DNA of 64,000 nucleotides from Gyrodactylus bullatarudis (Eukaryota; Platyhelminthes; Monogenea; Gyrodactylidea; Gyrodactylidae): NCBI GenBank assembly GCA_012064415.1, contig SSNU01000117.1, positions 83,916 to 147,915 of the forward strand, read 5' to 3'. Shown piece by piece: positions 37,814 to 49,600 of this stretch (position 1 is its first letter; each line of letters starts with the position of its first letter). The notes under the pieces were generated by a model. It saw only the letters and a program-made list of their open reading frames with translations, ran no database searches and was not told where the DNA came from. The position numbers and the translations under genes were made by a program.

Positions 37814-38781
37814 CCCCCCAATAACCTTTAACCAATCCACAAGAATAATTCAAGATTTTCCGTCCGTTCAACTGTCAGTTTATTTATTATTATTCAAATT
37901 AAATTAAAATCAACCTACTACTCTGTTTGTGTCATTATTATGATCTCTCTCACTCTGGTCCTTGTGTGTGTGTGTGTGTCAATATTCTCTTTTGCAACAT
38001 GAATAGATGAATATACTTTACGACTCAAACTATTCACACATTTTTTATATCTACTCAACATTGTACATATTCTCTTATTTACCTTGGCTACACACACACA
38101 CACGCGCGCATCTCCATATACTAATTGAGATTATACATACCAAGTGAACAAATCTCCAATTATTAGAACTAGAACTGCTACCTCACACACATGAATCACA
38201 CTCCCCAAATGCCATTGAAGAGAAATAATGAGATCATGACCCTTCCCCCCTCCTCCTCTCCAGTTCATGTAAATTTTTCCGATTTCTAAAGCAACGGAAG
38301 AATTTTGTAAAAAGTCTGTAATTAATAATTAAACAAAATTTATACATAAAATTGTAAATGCCCTGTTATTGCTATTCTTCTGTTTAAAATTAAAACCAAA
38401 ATCTAAAAATCTGTTCAACATTCAACAATAAAACCAAACTATCCGTGTAACAATAATAAACGATATAAACATGTCATGTGTAATCCTTCCCGTTTCACTC
38501 CCTAAACTCTTCTTGGAACTAAATTTTTACTAAAAATGTGTATGAATAATAGCAGTACATTATCATACCTATATTCCTGATTTTCTATACATATTTGTAC
38601 ATTAAACTTATCACGATATTATTACATATTCTCTTATTATTAATATTGTGTATATTCACAATTAAGAAAATAAAAAAAGAAAGTATCTAATTCAAGTATA
38701 ATGCATTCTTGTCATTCAATAGTACAAGCATTGTTAGGTTTAAAGATTATATTGAGAGTATAAATGAATATCCAACAAGTT
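37814..38781. promoter_or_regulatory. TBL1-like 3' UTR with polyadenylation signals
   Basis: The convergent spacer between the TBL1-like stop codon and the DPY30 stop codon. AATAAA occurs at 38427-38432 and 38455-38460, and is followed by AT-rich sequence. No coding sequence is seen. Confidence 0.55.
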
Positions 38782-38974
38782 CTATACATCCCTCTTGTTA
38801 AGTAAGTACTGTCCCAAATATTCGATAGGATTTTCAGGACGCTCTTTTGCAATCTTTGTGAGTCCCTCGAGAAGGACTGGGACTACAGTTCTGTCAAGGT
38901 AACTACGATTATCAAGGGAAACTTTGTCGTCTTGAAGTGGAATAAAATTTAGTTAAAAACTCACCGTTTGTCAT
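38782..38974 (-). CDS. DPY30: DPY30 (COMPASS/MLL core subunit), very short form
   Basis: Two exons on the minus strand: 38974-38965 (10 nt, M-T-N plus one base) and 38930-38782, joined over a 34-bp GT-AG intron (GTGAGT donor, TTCAAG acceptor). The product is 52 residues and is almost entirely the DPY-30 motif: [36 protein letters not shown], end KRDV. Human DPY30 has [20 protein letters not shown] followed by ERPPNPIEFLASYLL. The motif forms a dimeric helical bundle that docks ASH2L in the histone H3K4 methyltransferase complexes. The family is usually about 100 residues; here the acidic/charged N-terminal tail is reduced to about 12 residues. An additional upstream exon cannot be excluded, but the ATG is in phase and in a good context. 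It lies tail to tail with the TBL1-like gene and head to head with the B-box gene, 164 bp away. Confidence 0.9.
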
Positions 38975-39138
38975 TTTAGTGATTTTAGAAGAGACTCTTG
39001 GCTTTCAAATTTAAACAAATTCCTTATTCTTAGCAATATTTCAACAGTCTAGTGAACTTTGGCGGAGAATCAAAATTGAACTGTTTTAGACATTCTAATA
39101 GAGAACTGTTAAATATATAGGCCCAATAAGACTTTGGA

Positions 39139-39784
39139 ATGGACATTGGTTCTAGTAAAAGATACACTGATCAAACACTTAAAATTGAGAATAGAATTAA
39201 AAAACTGAAATCTTTTCTAGTACCCGAGTATGAAAAAAAGAAAATAATCAAAGACATTCAAGTAACATTTCATCTCATGACTCAAGAATAAAAACTTTGT
39301 TAGACTTAAACACTTGAAAGAAAAAATAGAAAAAGATGACCTTATGAAAGAGGAGAAGAAAGATATTCTAATTAGACAGATTCCAAAAGAACCATGTAGT
39401 CAGTGTAGTGCAGAAGATGCTCTGCTGGTAATTTTATAAAATACTATTCTCTTATAGAATTGTATCGATTGTGAACTTCAATATTGCTGTAAATGTTTCG
39501 CTAAATTTCACTCAAAGGGTACTCTTAAAGAGCACAAATTTACTGGTCTTCCTCTTACATTAGAGAAAAAAATCCAAGATAGCAACACGAAACCAAAGGT
39601 AAACGAATGTGATAATGTCTCTTGTCAAACTAACAACTTGCCATCCATACCATACCCAGAAACTATTGAACCATTTGAGCACTACAGATGCATGAAAGTT
39701 AAAATTGCTCCATGCCTAAGGTACGAAGAGAGCTTTGCTAAGAAAATCATGAATGAGGTAATTTGTGAATTCTTTTCTCCTTGA
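39139..39784 (+). CDS. B-box zinc-finger protein, small, family member not identified
   Basis: Exons 39139-39261, 39287-39427 and 39458 onward, separated by introns of 25 and 30 bp (both GTAA donors, CAAG and ATAG acceptors). The first 75 residues are Lys/Glu-rich and likely coiled coil. A B-box-like finger follows at residues 78-114: CSQC, then CIDC, CCKC, FAKFH and a final H, all metal ligands present. The tail is unremarkable, with further Cys residues (ECDNVSCQ). Read straight through, exon 3 stops at TGA 39782-39784 (196 residues). Alternatively a 35-bp intron (39758-39792) is removed and translation ends at TAG 39828 (199 residues); the TGA lies inside that intron and both models are plausible. 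B-boxes mediate protein interactions; the actual role is unknown. AATAAA at 39903-39908 could be its polyadenylation signal and would overlap the 3' end of the opposite gene. Confidence 0.78.
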
Positions 39785-39918
39785 AAATGTAGAGAAAAAA
39801 TCAAAGATTTTACAAGATTTGTTCCTAGGGAATTCAAAATACTTTAATCTTTCTTTAATACAAAAGCTTTTCAAAATGAAAATTGTCTTTCTTATTTCTG
39901 TGAATAAAGAAATCGAGC

Positions 39919-40458
39919 CTAAATTTTCTGTAAATGTCTAGTTTTTTCTCTTCTATAACACCTAAACAAATGGCAAACTCCATCGCAGCAATCGGAATTC
40001 ATCCAACACTTGGCAGAATGCTCTCCACATTTTTCGCATCGACCATCAGGTAAATTATCATACGTCATACATTTCAAGCCGTAGCAACAGTAGAGGTAAA
40101 TCCGAAAGCTAGCACATCCAGCGCCAGGTACAATGCAGAGTTCTGCAATGCATCAATTCTTATCAATTTTATGACTAACCTCCTTCAATTTCTTCCAGCC
40201 CAAGTAGATCTCAAGATAATCTTTAATCTACTTACAATTTTTTCGATCAAAAGGTTGCGAATCTTACGTTATTTTTATGAAAACATACTTGATAAGCCCC
40301 TGTCTGTATATAAATTTAAATTAAATGAACTAAAATTTACAAGAATGCACATTTATACCAAAGTTTTCCAAGTTCTCATTGACTCCATAAAAAAGGGAGC
40401 ATATCGAGGCTAGAAAGTAACCTAGTATTAAAATAAGGATACGATAATCATAATTCAT
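39919..40458 (-). CDS. Putative secreted protein with two cystine-knot-like repeats
   Basis: Two parts are clear on the minus strand. The 5' part opens at ATG 40458 with a signal-peptide-like start (RILILILGYFLASICSLF after a short N-terminus) and stays open to 40330. The 3' exon runs from a TTGCAG acceptor (first base 40142) to TAG at 39919 and encodes 74 residues with 12 cysteines: C-x6-C-x8-C-C-x4-C-x10-C, then two residues, then C-x6-C-x5-C-C-x3-C-x4-C. Each half has the inhibitor-cystine-knot spacing, including the adjacent CC. The exons between are unresolved: a GTAAAT donor near 40341, a tiny exon near 40290-40304 and a GTATGT donor are one possibility. Such folds occur in extracellular signalling, antimicrobial and toxin-like peptides; function cannot be told from sequence. 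Its start is only 154 bp from the actinin start, divergently arranged. Confidence 0.68.
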
Positions 40459-40612
40459 CTCAAATTTGTGCAAATAGCAATCACTTAAAATTTAAAAAAT
40501 TGTCAGGCATTTTTTGAATCTTGATTCGTTGTTTAGTTGAATTTATTTGAATTCTATACAATCTTGATTGCAGTTCAATCTCACAAGTGGATTAGTGGTT
40601 AAGACTAAATAA

Positions 40613-43600
40613 ATGTATACTAACCAAGATTATCAATATGATGATAATCAAATCATGGTTAATGATAAAGATCTCCCCATAGACCCTGAATGGGAAAAAC
40701 AGCAAAAGAAGGTATATTCTATAATATTAAGTTATTTGTCAGACTTTTACAGCCTGGTGCAATGCTCATTTGCGAAAGATAAACACACAAATTGATCTCA
40801 TTGAAGAGGATTTTCGTGATGGAATTAAACTCATGCAACTACTAGAGGTAATCTCAGCAGAATCCCTCCTCAAGCCAGAGAAAGGTAAACTTCGTTTCCA
40901 CCAAATTGCCAATGTGAACAAGGCTCTTGAGTTCATCGGAAGTAAAGGTGTAAAATTGGTATCTATTGGAGCTGAGGAGATTGTTGATGGGAATGTAAAG
41001 ATGACTCTAGGCATGATTTGGACTATAATTCTCAGATTTGCTATTCAGAACATTCAATTCGATGATATTTCAGCCAAAGATGGTCTCCTTTTGTGGTGCC
41101 AGCGTCAGACTAGCTCTTATTCCAATGTTAACATTCAAAATTTCCATACTAGTTTCAAGGATGGTCTCGCATTCTGCGCTTTAATCCACAAACACAGGCC
41201 TGATCTCATTGATTATTCTAGTCTGAAGCGGGAGAAGCCAATTAAAAATCTTAACTTAGCCTTCCAAGTAGCAGAGGACTCCCTGGATATTCCACGCATG
41301 CTCGACCCAGAAGACTTGGCACACTCTGTTAAGCCCGATGAGAAGTCCGTATTGGCCTATGTCTCTTATTACTATCATTATTTCACCAACGAACGTCAAG
41401 CAAGCCTGGCCTCCAATAGAATCGGCAAGGTTGTCAAAATGAACCTTGAAAATGATGAACTTCGACTAGCCTATGAGACCCTCTCTTCAGATCTCATCAA
41501 ATGGATTCAGATCAAATCAAAAATGTTTGAAGTAAGTGACATTTTCTCATAATTTCCCCTCTTCGTATCGTAGGAAAAGGAACCGCAAAAATCTCTTGCA
41601 CTCGTCCAGGATTTACTCGAGAAACTGAGGAATTATCGTCGAAATCAAAAGGCGGAAAAGTTTGAAGAGAAATCCAAACTTGAGACTACCTTCAACACTC
41701 TGCAGACCAGATTACGACTGAGCAATCGGAGTCCATTCATTCCCGGCTCTGGACGTCTACTAAACGAAATAAATGCAGCCTGGAAGGATTTAGAGATGGC
41801 TGAAAAAACCTATGAGGTACGTCCTTTATTCTCTCCTTTCTTTGAGACTTAATATAAAATTATATCATGCATAGCGATGGCTACTAACAGAACTCCAACG
41901 ACTCCAGAGGATCGAACACTTAAACCACAAGTTCATTCTCAAATACGAACGTTACATGGCATGGTCTACAGTTAAAATGGATTATCTCAACGAGACCTGT
42001 GTCAAATCAGCCTCGGTGTCTGAGCTACAAGCCATGAAGCGAAAATATGAAGCCTTCGCTTCCGATCTCTTGGCCCATGATAGCCGGGTTGAGACAATCG
42101 CCAGAATCGCTGAACAACTAACGTGAGTCTAATCAGAGTTAATCTTTTGAATCTGAGAATAAATTAATTAAACCCTTAAAGTATGGACTTTTTGGTTAAA
42201 CGATCCAAGTGAGTTTATGTCTATAGTTTCTCTAAAATCATGTGTCTTTAGCGACGCGTTATTATCTGACTCTAATGTGACCCTTATTTAGGGATTCTGT
42301 GTGCTAGTGTCAAATACTAATAAATATTACGAGAAGAGTCTCTAAAATGAGTTCACCAAAATGAGATCTCTACCATATGAAATTAAATATTAGGTTCACA
42401 TCAGCACAAGATGTAGCGTAACGAACATTACCAAAAATTAATGTTAATTAGTTCTCTGCTCTCTCTATCGTTTGAGATTTGGTTTTTCAGAGAACAGAGA
42501 AGATCTAAGAGAGATATCTATTGACCTAAGATTCACAAGTTTATTTCGTAATGCTTCTCTATACTCTCTAAATCTGAATACACTTTTTATCATTAATAAT
42601 TTTTACACTGACCGTATACACTAGCCATTTATATCTGTAGTAGTCTTATCTAACAGTAACATCTAGTTAATTAATAAAATACCTTTGTTATGATAATTTT
42701 CAAGTAGTATTTTCTTCTTCTTTTATCGTTTGAATCGAATGTTTAAAGTACAACCATTCTAGAATAAACAACACACTCGGTAAATCTAGATCCCCAATAT
42801 GAACAGAACAGGAGAGTTTATCAATTTGGTTGTGGGGCCCCTCTTCTCTCTGTCAACATCTGGTTTTGATTCCCTCTTGAACCAATTCTAAAACCCACTC
42901 TGAGATTAATCTTTTCATCTATCATGATAAACTGCATATAGTTAACTACAACAAGTGTCTAGATTATAAATCAATATCGTATTTATGTAATTAAAATACG
43001 TCTTGCGTACTTGTAGTTATGATTAGCAAAATACTAACTCTTGTATTTATTGTACAACTTCTTCAGATGAAGAGTTAATCTTACTTTGTCCAAAAAAAGT
43101 CCTACTTACTTCAACCATAGTAGGCTAGGGTGAAATTTTTTTAATATCATGTTTTGCATATTTTTTTAAGCAAGAAAATCGTTCTCCATCATGTCATTTG
43201 AAATGACTCATTTCCTATTTTTCCCAGAAATATGAGGTTAAAGATTTCCTTTCGAGATTCAAGTAAAAATTCAGTTTTCATCCCTTAAGATTACCGATTT
43301 GGGAAAAAATTCGAAAACTAATTTTTTTTCGTGATTTCAAGGTCTGAAAGGATCACCAATAGACAAAGAAACCATTTATCAATTTTTGAAAGAACTGCCA
43401 TTTTGAATTGATCTCGGATCATTCTAATTTATTAATTTTCAAGTAGTAAAATTGGTCTGAAAATAGGAAGTTGACTTTCGCACGGTTATGGACTGTTTCA
43501 CACCTTGTAAGCGACAAAAATTTTGAACTCAAAGTTGAAAAAAAAATGGAAAAATTGCGTCAACCGGGTAGAATCTGAAGAGACCCGGGAGAAAAATCAC

Positions 43601-46600
43601 TCAAATATACGCTTGTTGTTCTCTAAACCTTCCAAATGAGTTTAGAACCCAACTCAAATATTCTTGATGAAGTTCGTAAATATTATCGTTCAAAAATTTT
43701 GAACTCAAAGTTGAAAAAAAAGGAAAAATTGCGTCAACCGGTTTCCAAAATATCTCCAGATGATATCGATACCTTGATCAAAAAATGAGATTTTTGTAAA
43801 AATCATAAATTCCAAAATTCATCGAGAATACCTCTAAATGAAGAAGTTCAATGGAAAATCGACTCTGTCAGAAGGCTACAAAAGAATCCTTATGTACACA
43901 GAATTTCCCATTGTCTCTATAGGGTTAAAGAAGAAGGCTTTGATCTTGTCACTGATCATTGATCAATGCCACACTTGAATGACACAGATATAATCCACTT
44001 GTACATAATTTTTCTCATCAAACCATTGGAATAACAAGAGAATAATAAATGAATACACTTCTGGAGCCTTTCCAAAAGTTGAAAATATAATATATTACAA
44101 GAGATGATGATGAATCATGGGAACATATTATAATCAAAGGAATCTTTTCTTATTTGTGTTTTATTGTGTTCCGTAAAGGAAAATAAAAGATTCTCTCCTC
44201 CCCTAAAACCCTAATCAGAGTAAAAGGAAGAAATATTTCTTTATTCTTTTCTAAGAGATGTATGAGAACATTGGTTTTAAGCTGGACCACCAAAGTCATA
44301 TGAAATCAACAAGAGAAGATGATGCCAGTTATTTTACAAATAGGGCCTTAAGATGAAATTCTTTTGAAACATTCATTTTTGCAAATTTCTTCTTGCATGG
44401 TATGTATCTCACTAATGAGTATGCCCGAAATCAAAACTGGCATCATCTTGATTTTACATAATATTTATACATTGTTCCCAAGTTAAGTCTGAGAATGGTA
44501 TTGATTTTATTTATTTTCCTACGGAATGGAAGTACTGTAAAACAGGGAGTGTTGATAAATTTTATTTCTCTATTATTGGAGAGTAGTTAGTTATTCTTTT
44601 GATTTTTTTTATTTCTTCCTTGTTGGTCTCTAAAAGGTTTGGTGGGTATGATTCAGAGTAAAAGAGTCGACTAAACCTCTTTCCATAGTGATTGACTTGG
44701 AATCAGGTTACTGCACATTTCACTCAAACAAGGGTTGACTCATCCATACTGAGAAGGTGAAATGCATGTGTCTTTCTCTCTATCCTCTCTACGGCTCATT
44801 CCAATCAAGGATTCATCATGTGAATCAAGTCTTTCTCATTATTTCACGTTACTCTTTTGCTAGCTCTCTAATATATTGAATGAGCTAAATCTGTGTGTGC
44901 TCTCTTCTATAGCCAACGTTTTCTTTTAAAGAGAGATTTGCTCAATTCGTCTGACGTTGAACTCTCAGTTGCAATAACGCTAGAAAAGAAATTATGATCT
45001 TGTTAAGAAATACAAACTTTTCTCTTCTCAATGTAAATGCGATTAAAGAATATTCTTTATTCTATACTATACAGAGATACAAAAGTTACTTTTTCACTCT
45101 CTGACAAATTTTCTATGCCTCAATCTGTAATTTAGTGGTAGAGATGACATAAGATAAAGTTTTTTAACGAAGCGTTATTCTATTTTACTATTTTTCAATG
45201 AAAAGTAGTATGCTATATACTGTAATTATAATAGAAATATTCATTGAAAAATTGCAAGTTGTAAAAAATTATCATCAGTTCAATTAAGAAGAAAAGCGAC
45301 CAATAGATTTTTATACAAATCAATCTACTTTTTCCATAACTCTCCTATTCTGTAGAAAAATCAAGGGTGTATATTGTTAACTGTATCTGAGTCATGCATT
45401 CTTTCTAATCAGTTACATTATGCAGTGTACTGTGTTAGCATAATTTAGTTCTCTCTCCCCTTGCTTAACAAAAAAAGGTTTACAAATAAACTAAGGGTAA
45501 CTAACTCATTTACGAGGCAAGTATTTTTTTCCTCTCTCAAAAAGTGACTAATTTCATCACAACACAGTCACGATTGCAGTTCTCAGCGAGAGATGAAAAA
45601 CATCCCTGGTCACTGACTCTCTCTCTCTACCTGCTGTTCCTTTTTCATTTATCCTACAAAAGTTTCTTACATCTCTCCATTTACAAGCAAGTCACATTTA
45701 CATTCATTCTTTTATGTTTTATAACTAGATTAATCTCAAAAACTTTTCAACAAGGCCAAATAATGTGTTGTTTATAATAAGTAGGATGATAAAATTTTAA
45801 ATTACTTTAATATTGGATTAAATATTTTAAATTTTGTTCTGATATACAAAATCTTGTTTGAAATTAAAATTTTAAAATCCGCGCAAAAATATTTTGAATG
45901 AATGTTACTACGATTATTGATTCACGTTTTTGAGCAATCTGAATGAATGTGTTCAAAAAAACTATTCCTATAATCTTCAATTACCTTGGCCAATGTAAGC
46001 TTTTTCACTTTTCTCTCCACTGTTGCTATTTATTGGAGAGTTTTGGTGTTTTTTCAGCTTGAGTTTTTTTCTTATTTTCTTTGACTTTTACTATTTCTTT
46101 CATGATTTGTAAGTAATTATTTTGAATGAACTTTTAACTTATATCATTTTTGAAGAATTACCACTGATGATACTTCAAGAAATGTACATTTGGTTTTAAT
46201 ATATCTTCTTTCAATTTTCTAAATCTGAATGACTTTTCTCATCTGAAAATTTAAATACGTTTTAAAGAAAATCTTCTTTTCTGTGTAAAAGCGTCCAAAT
46301 TAACAAATCATCCAGAATGTTGTTAGGGAAAAAATTTTCATGGACGAAATTAATTTTCTTAGGAAAGTTAAAAATATTTACGCTGATTCCGAATCTGAGT
46401 TCTTTTCGGTGAAAGCCGACTTATCACTTAAAAGATGATCTTCCAAACTATGAGAGTTGTCAAGCAGACGATTGCTTTTTTGTTTGTAATTATAATGAAC
46501 TATTCATCAAGAGGGTTTAGAAAACGAGTTAATATTTAGTTATAAAGCTTATATTTCACCGGTTCTCATCAGATTATTACACCGGCTAGATATATATAGC

Positions 46601-49600
46601 AAAATGTTTGAAAAAATCGAAATCCTCTGATAGGTTCTTTCAATTTGGAGTATTGAAGGAAAGGGTCAGGGTTGAGGGCCCGTATCCATGTTTTTGTAAC
46701 TTTCCCTTCTAACGAGGGGCGAAAAAAGTGTTTCCAGCAAAAAATAGCAAAAGAAGAAAGGACCAAAAAAATTAATAATTTACTTTTCAAGGTCAATCCT
46801 AACTCAAGAGGAAGCCAACAAGCTTCAGGACCAGATGACAAAGCTCTCCAACGACTGGCAGAACCTCTTGGAAATGTCAAATAACAAGAGAAAAGAAATT
46901 GAGGTTTGTCTTTGAACATATTTCATTTCAACAATGTGTGATTCCCTTTTCTCTTTTAGGAAACCTTGTTGATTCGTGAACAAATCGACACTCTCCACCT
47001 GGAATATGCCAAGAGGGCTGTGGTAAGTGTACCCTAGAGATTCATCTATAATTTGTCCTCCCTTATAAGCATCTTCTCATCTTCTACTTACCCTTATTGA
47101 ACTTGACCTTAATTCTCTCCATCACTCTACCAAGCTGAATATTATTATCAAGCCAGTTATATTCTGTATTCTCTTGTTTTGAGATCCCTCTCTATCTCTA
47201 AGCTAATTCCCCATGGGAAATGTCTTTTTTGTACTTTAGTTATCAGCTAACTGAAATTGCTTTCATATATATGATAAATATATTTACACATCTCAAGTCT
47301 CACTATGGAAAAATAATCTGTTTTTCGCTTTTTCGATTCAGTCCATGTTATCGGTCTAGTAACTGGCCATCTCTCTCAACTTATCCCTCTTTAAGAACAT
47401 TCGTCTCTCTTTTGATTAAATAATGAATCACTGAAGCCTCAAAAAGTATTAAAAACCTTAATATAATCAGCTATTGTCGTTCTAAGATGATTATTTTGAA
47501 ACTATCTTAATTTTTATGTTTAATTTCAACATTATTTTTATTCCGTTTACTTGTAAATAGTCTATATATATTTGAGATTCATTGGTGAATAACCAATATT
47601 GGTTATTGCAATAATATATTGCAAAAATCAAAAAATTTTCTAGATATTACTTTTTGAGGCTCTAATAACAGTAATATTAGTAAAACTTTGTATCTTTCAA
47701 TTTAGTTTTTCATATTTTTCAATTTCTGGACTTGAAGAGTGTGAAGAAAGCGTGACTCTTTTTTCATATTTTCATATGAATTTACTCTCATTTCTCGCTA
47801 CAAGATTATGATATTGATTCTGATACCAATTACGAATGTGTAGACCAAGTCAACACTACTCTCTACTCTACTACATATTTGAGTTCCACCAGCTGATTTA
47901 TAATTAAAATTCCTTTACTTTTTCCTCTTTCTAGCCCTTCAATAACTGGCTTGAACAGGCCACAGAGGACCTACAGGACAATTTCATCATTCAATCTAAT
48001 TCAGAAGTTAAAGTAAGTCTCATGGCCAATTCTTTCCACCTTCCGCCTTTGCATTTCTTTACTGAAAGTAAATTTCATCTCTTCTCATAGTCATACAAAT
48101 ATTTAGAACCAGCATGTTCAGAATAGAACCCGAACATCAATTTTCAATCTTGAAATTCAATTTTTTTAAAATCATCTACTTACTATTAGATGGGAAATCC
48201 AATAGAAAGTCGACTTTCTCTAAAGGGATTTTAAGAATTCTTTTTGCATAGTATTTCCATTAGAATCTCATTCAGAATCATTAATTAATTCTGAGTCTTT
48301 CTATCGATTGGTTTTTGATTGAGATAAATGTTCAGAGACATTGGTTTTAAGCTGAGCTACCGATGACATGAGTGAATTAGAATTAAGAAGATGCCAGATT
48401 ATTTCACAAATAAAGATCTCTATTTCGGGCATACTCATCAGTGTGATACATGCCATATAAATACTGGTTTTACAAGAGAGAATAGAGATGATGTTATTGG
48501 TTGAAATTTCAACTCAAAATGTACAATTGGTTAATACCTGTTACCAGGTAAGAAATGTTGAATTTATAATTTTGTACAGTTTCAAGTGACAAAGGTAATT
48601 ATGATTATAGTTTTTAAAAAGTTTTTCAATAGTGTTAAAAATAATAATGTATGATAATTGTCATTGATTATTGTGTTGCCGAGAAGAATTGGGTTATCTG
48701 CTGATTTGTTTCTACCTCTTCTCGTCTTCTCTTCCTTGGAGGGGGTTGGGATCCCATAGGATTTCTCTCCCTTGGCTTCGGAAGGCTCATTGGTTTGACG
48801 TGATTCTTTTGAATACAGAGGTTTGGCTTTTGTTCGTTTATTAGATAGGCTTCTGCTGCTTTCAAAATGTAACCGTTTTTCCCTGATGGTTTGTAAATTA
48901 TTTCAAAGTTTTGAGGGGAAACTTGGGCATTACATGTTCTCAAGTGCTCTCTGATGGCAGTCTGACCCTTATAGAGGTGCTCATCAATCCTATCTTCAAG
49001 TCTTCTTGTCGTGCGTCCAATGTAAACTGAATCGCAAGGGCATTTGAACTTATAGATCAAGTTGCTCTTTTTGGAGGCTTCCATTTCGTCTTTGGAGCAG
49101 TTAGTAAACAGCTTTTGTGTCTTTTTCCACAAATTCAAATGTGTCTGAAAGGGAATGACGACATACTGCATTCTTCATTGGTTCAAGTATCTCTCCCAAC
49201 CATTTTGTTAATTCACTGGTTGCTGCTTGGCTCATATCGAGGATCGGTCTCAAGGGTATTTCTGGATCATTTTCGTTTCTGTTCATTTTATGGACTTTTG
49301 GTAGTCAGAAATCATAGTGAATTCAAGGCTCATATACAAGGATTACTATTTCATTTGAATAATTTCGGAGATGTCTCGGTTAGTTCTTTTCCACTTGTCA
49401 TATAATCGACAGAAATTGTTATCGATTTATCCTCCTTCTTTTCAATCGTGCTCTTCAAATGCTAACACAATTTCGGTTAGCCATTCTCTCTCACAGGACG
49501 TGTAATATTCAGGACACAAGCATTCAACCACACCGATAAGATTTATCATCATCATCATTATTTCCAGTAAGGGAAAAATAAATAAACTCTGCCTGCCAAC

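Noticed and set aside
40171..40413. 80-codon plus-strand frame between the B-box gene and actinin
   Set aside because: It is antisense to the cystine-knot gene, which has a signal-like start and a strongly patterned cysteine exon. The plus frame shows no motif.
45544..45777. 77-codon plus-strand frame in actinin intron 4
   Set aside because: Low-complexity Leu/Ser/Phe translation of a pyrimidine-rich stretch, with no conserved actinin sequence and no phase fit.
49115..49405. 96-codon plus-strand frame
   Set aside because: It is the antisense shadow of the Penelope reverse-transcriptase fragment on the minus strand.
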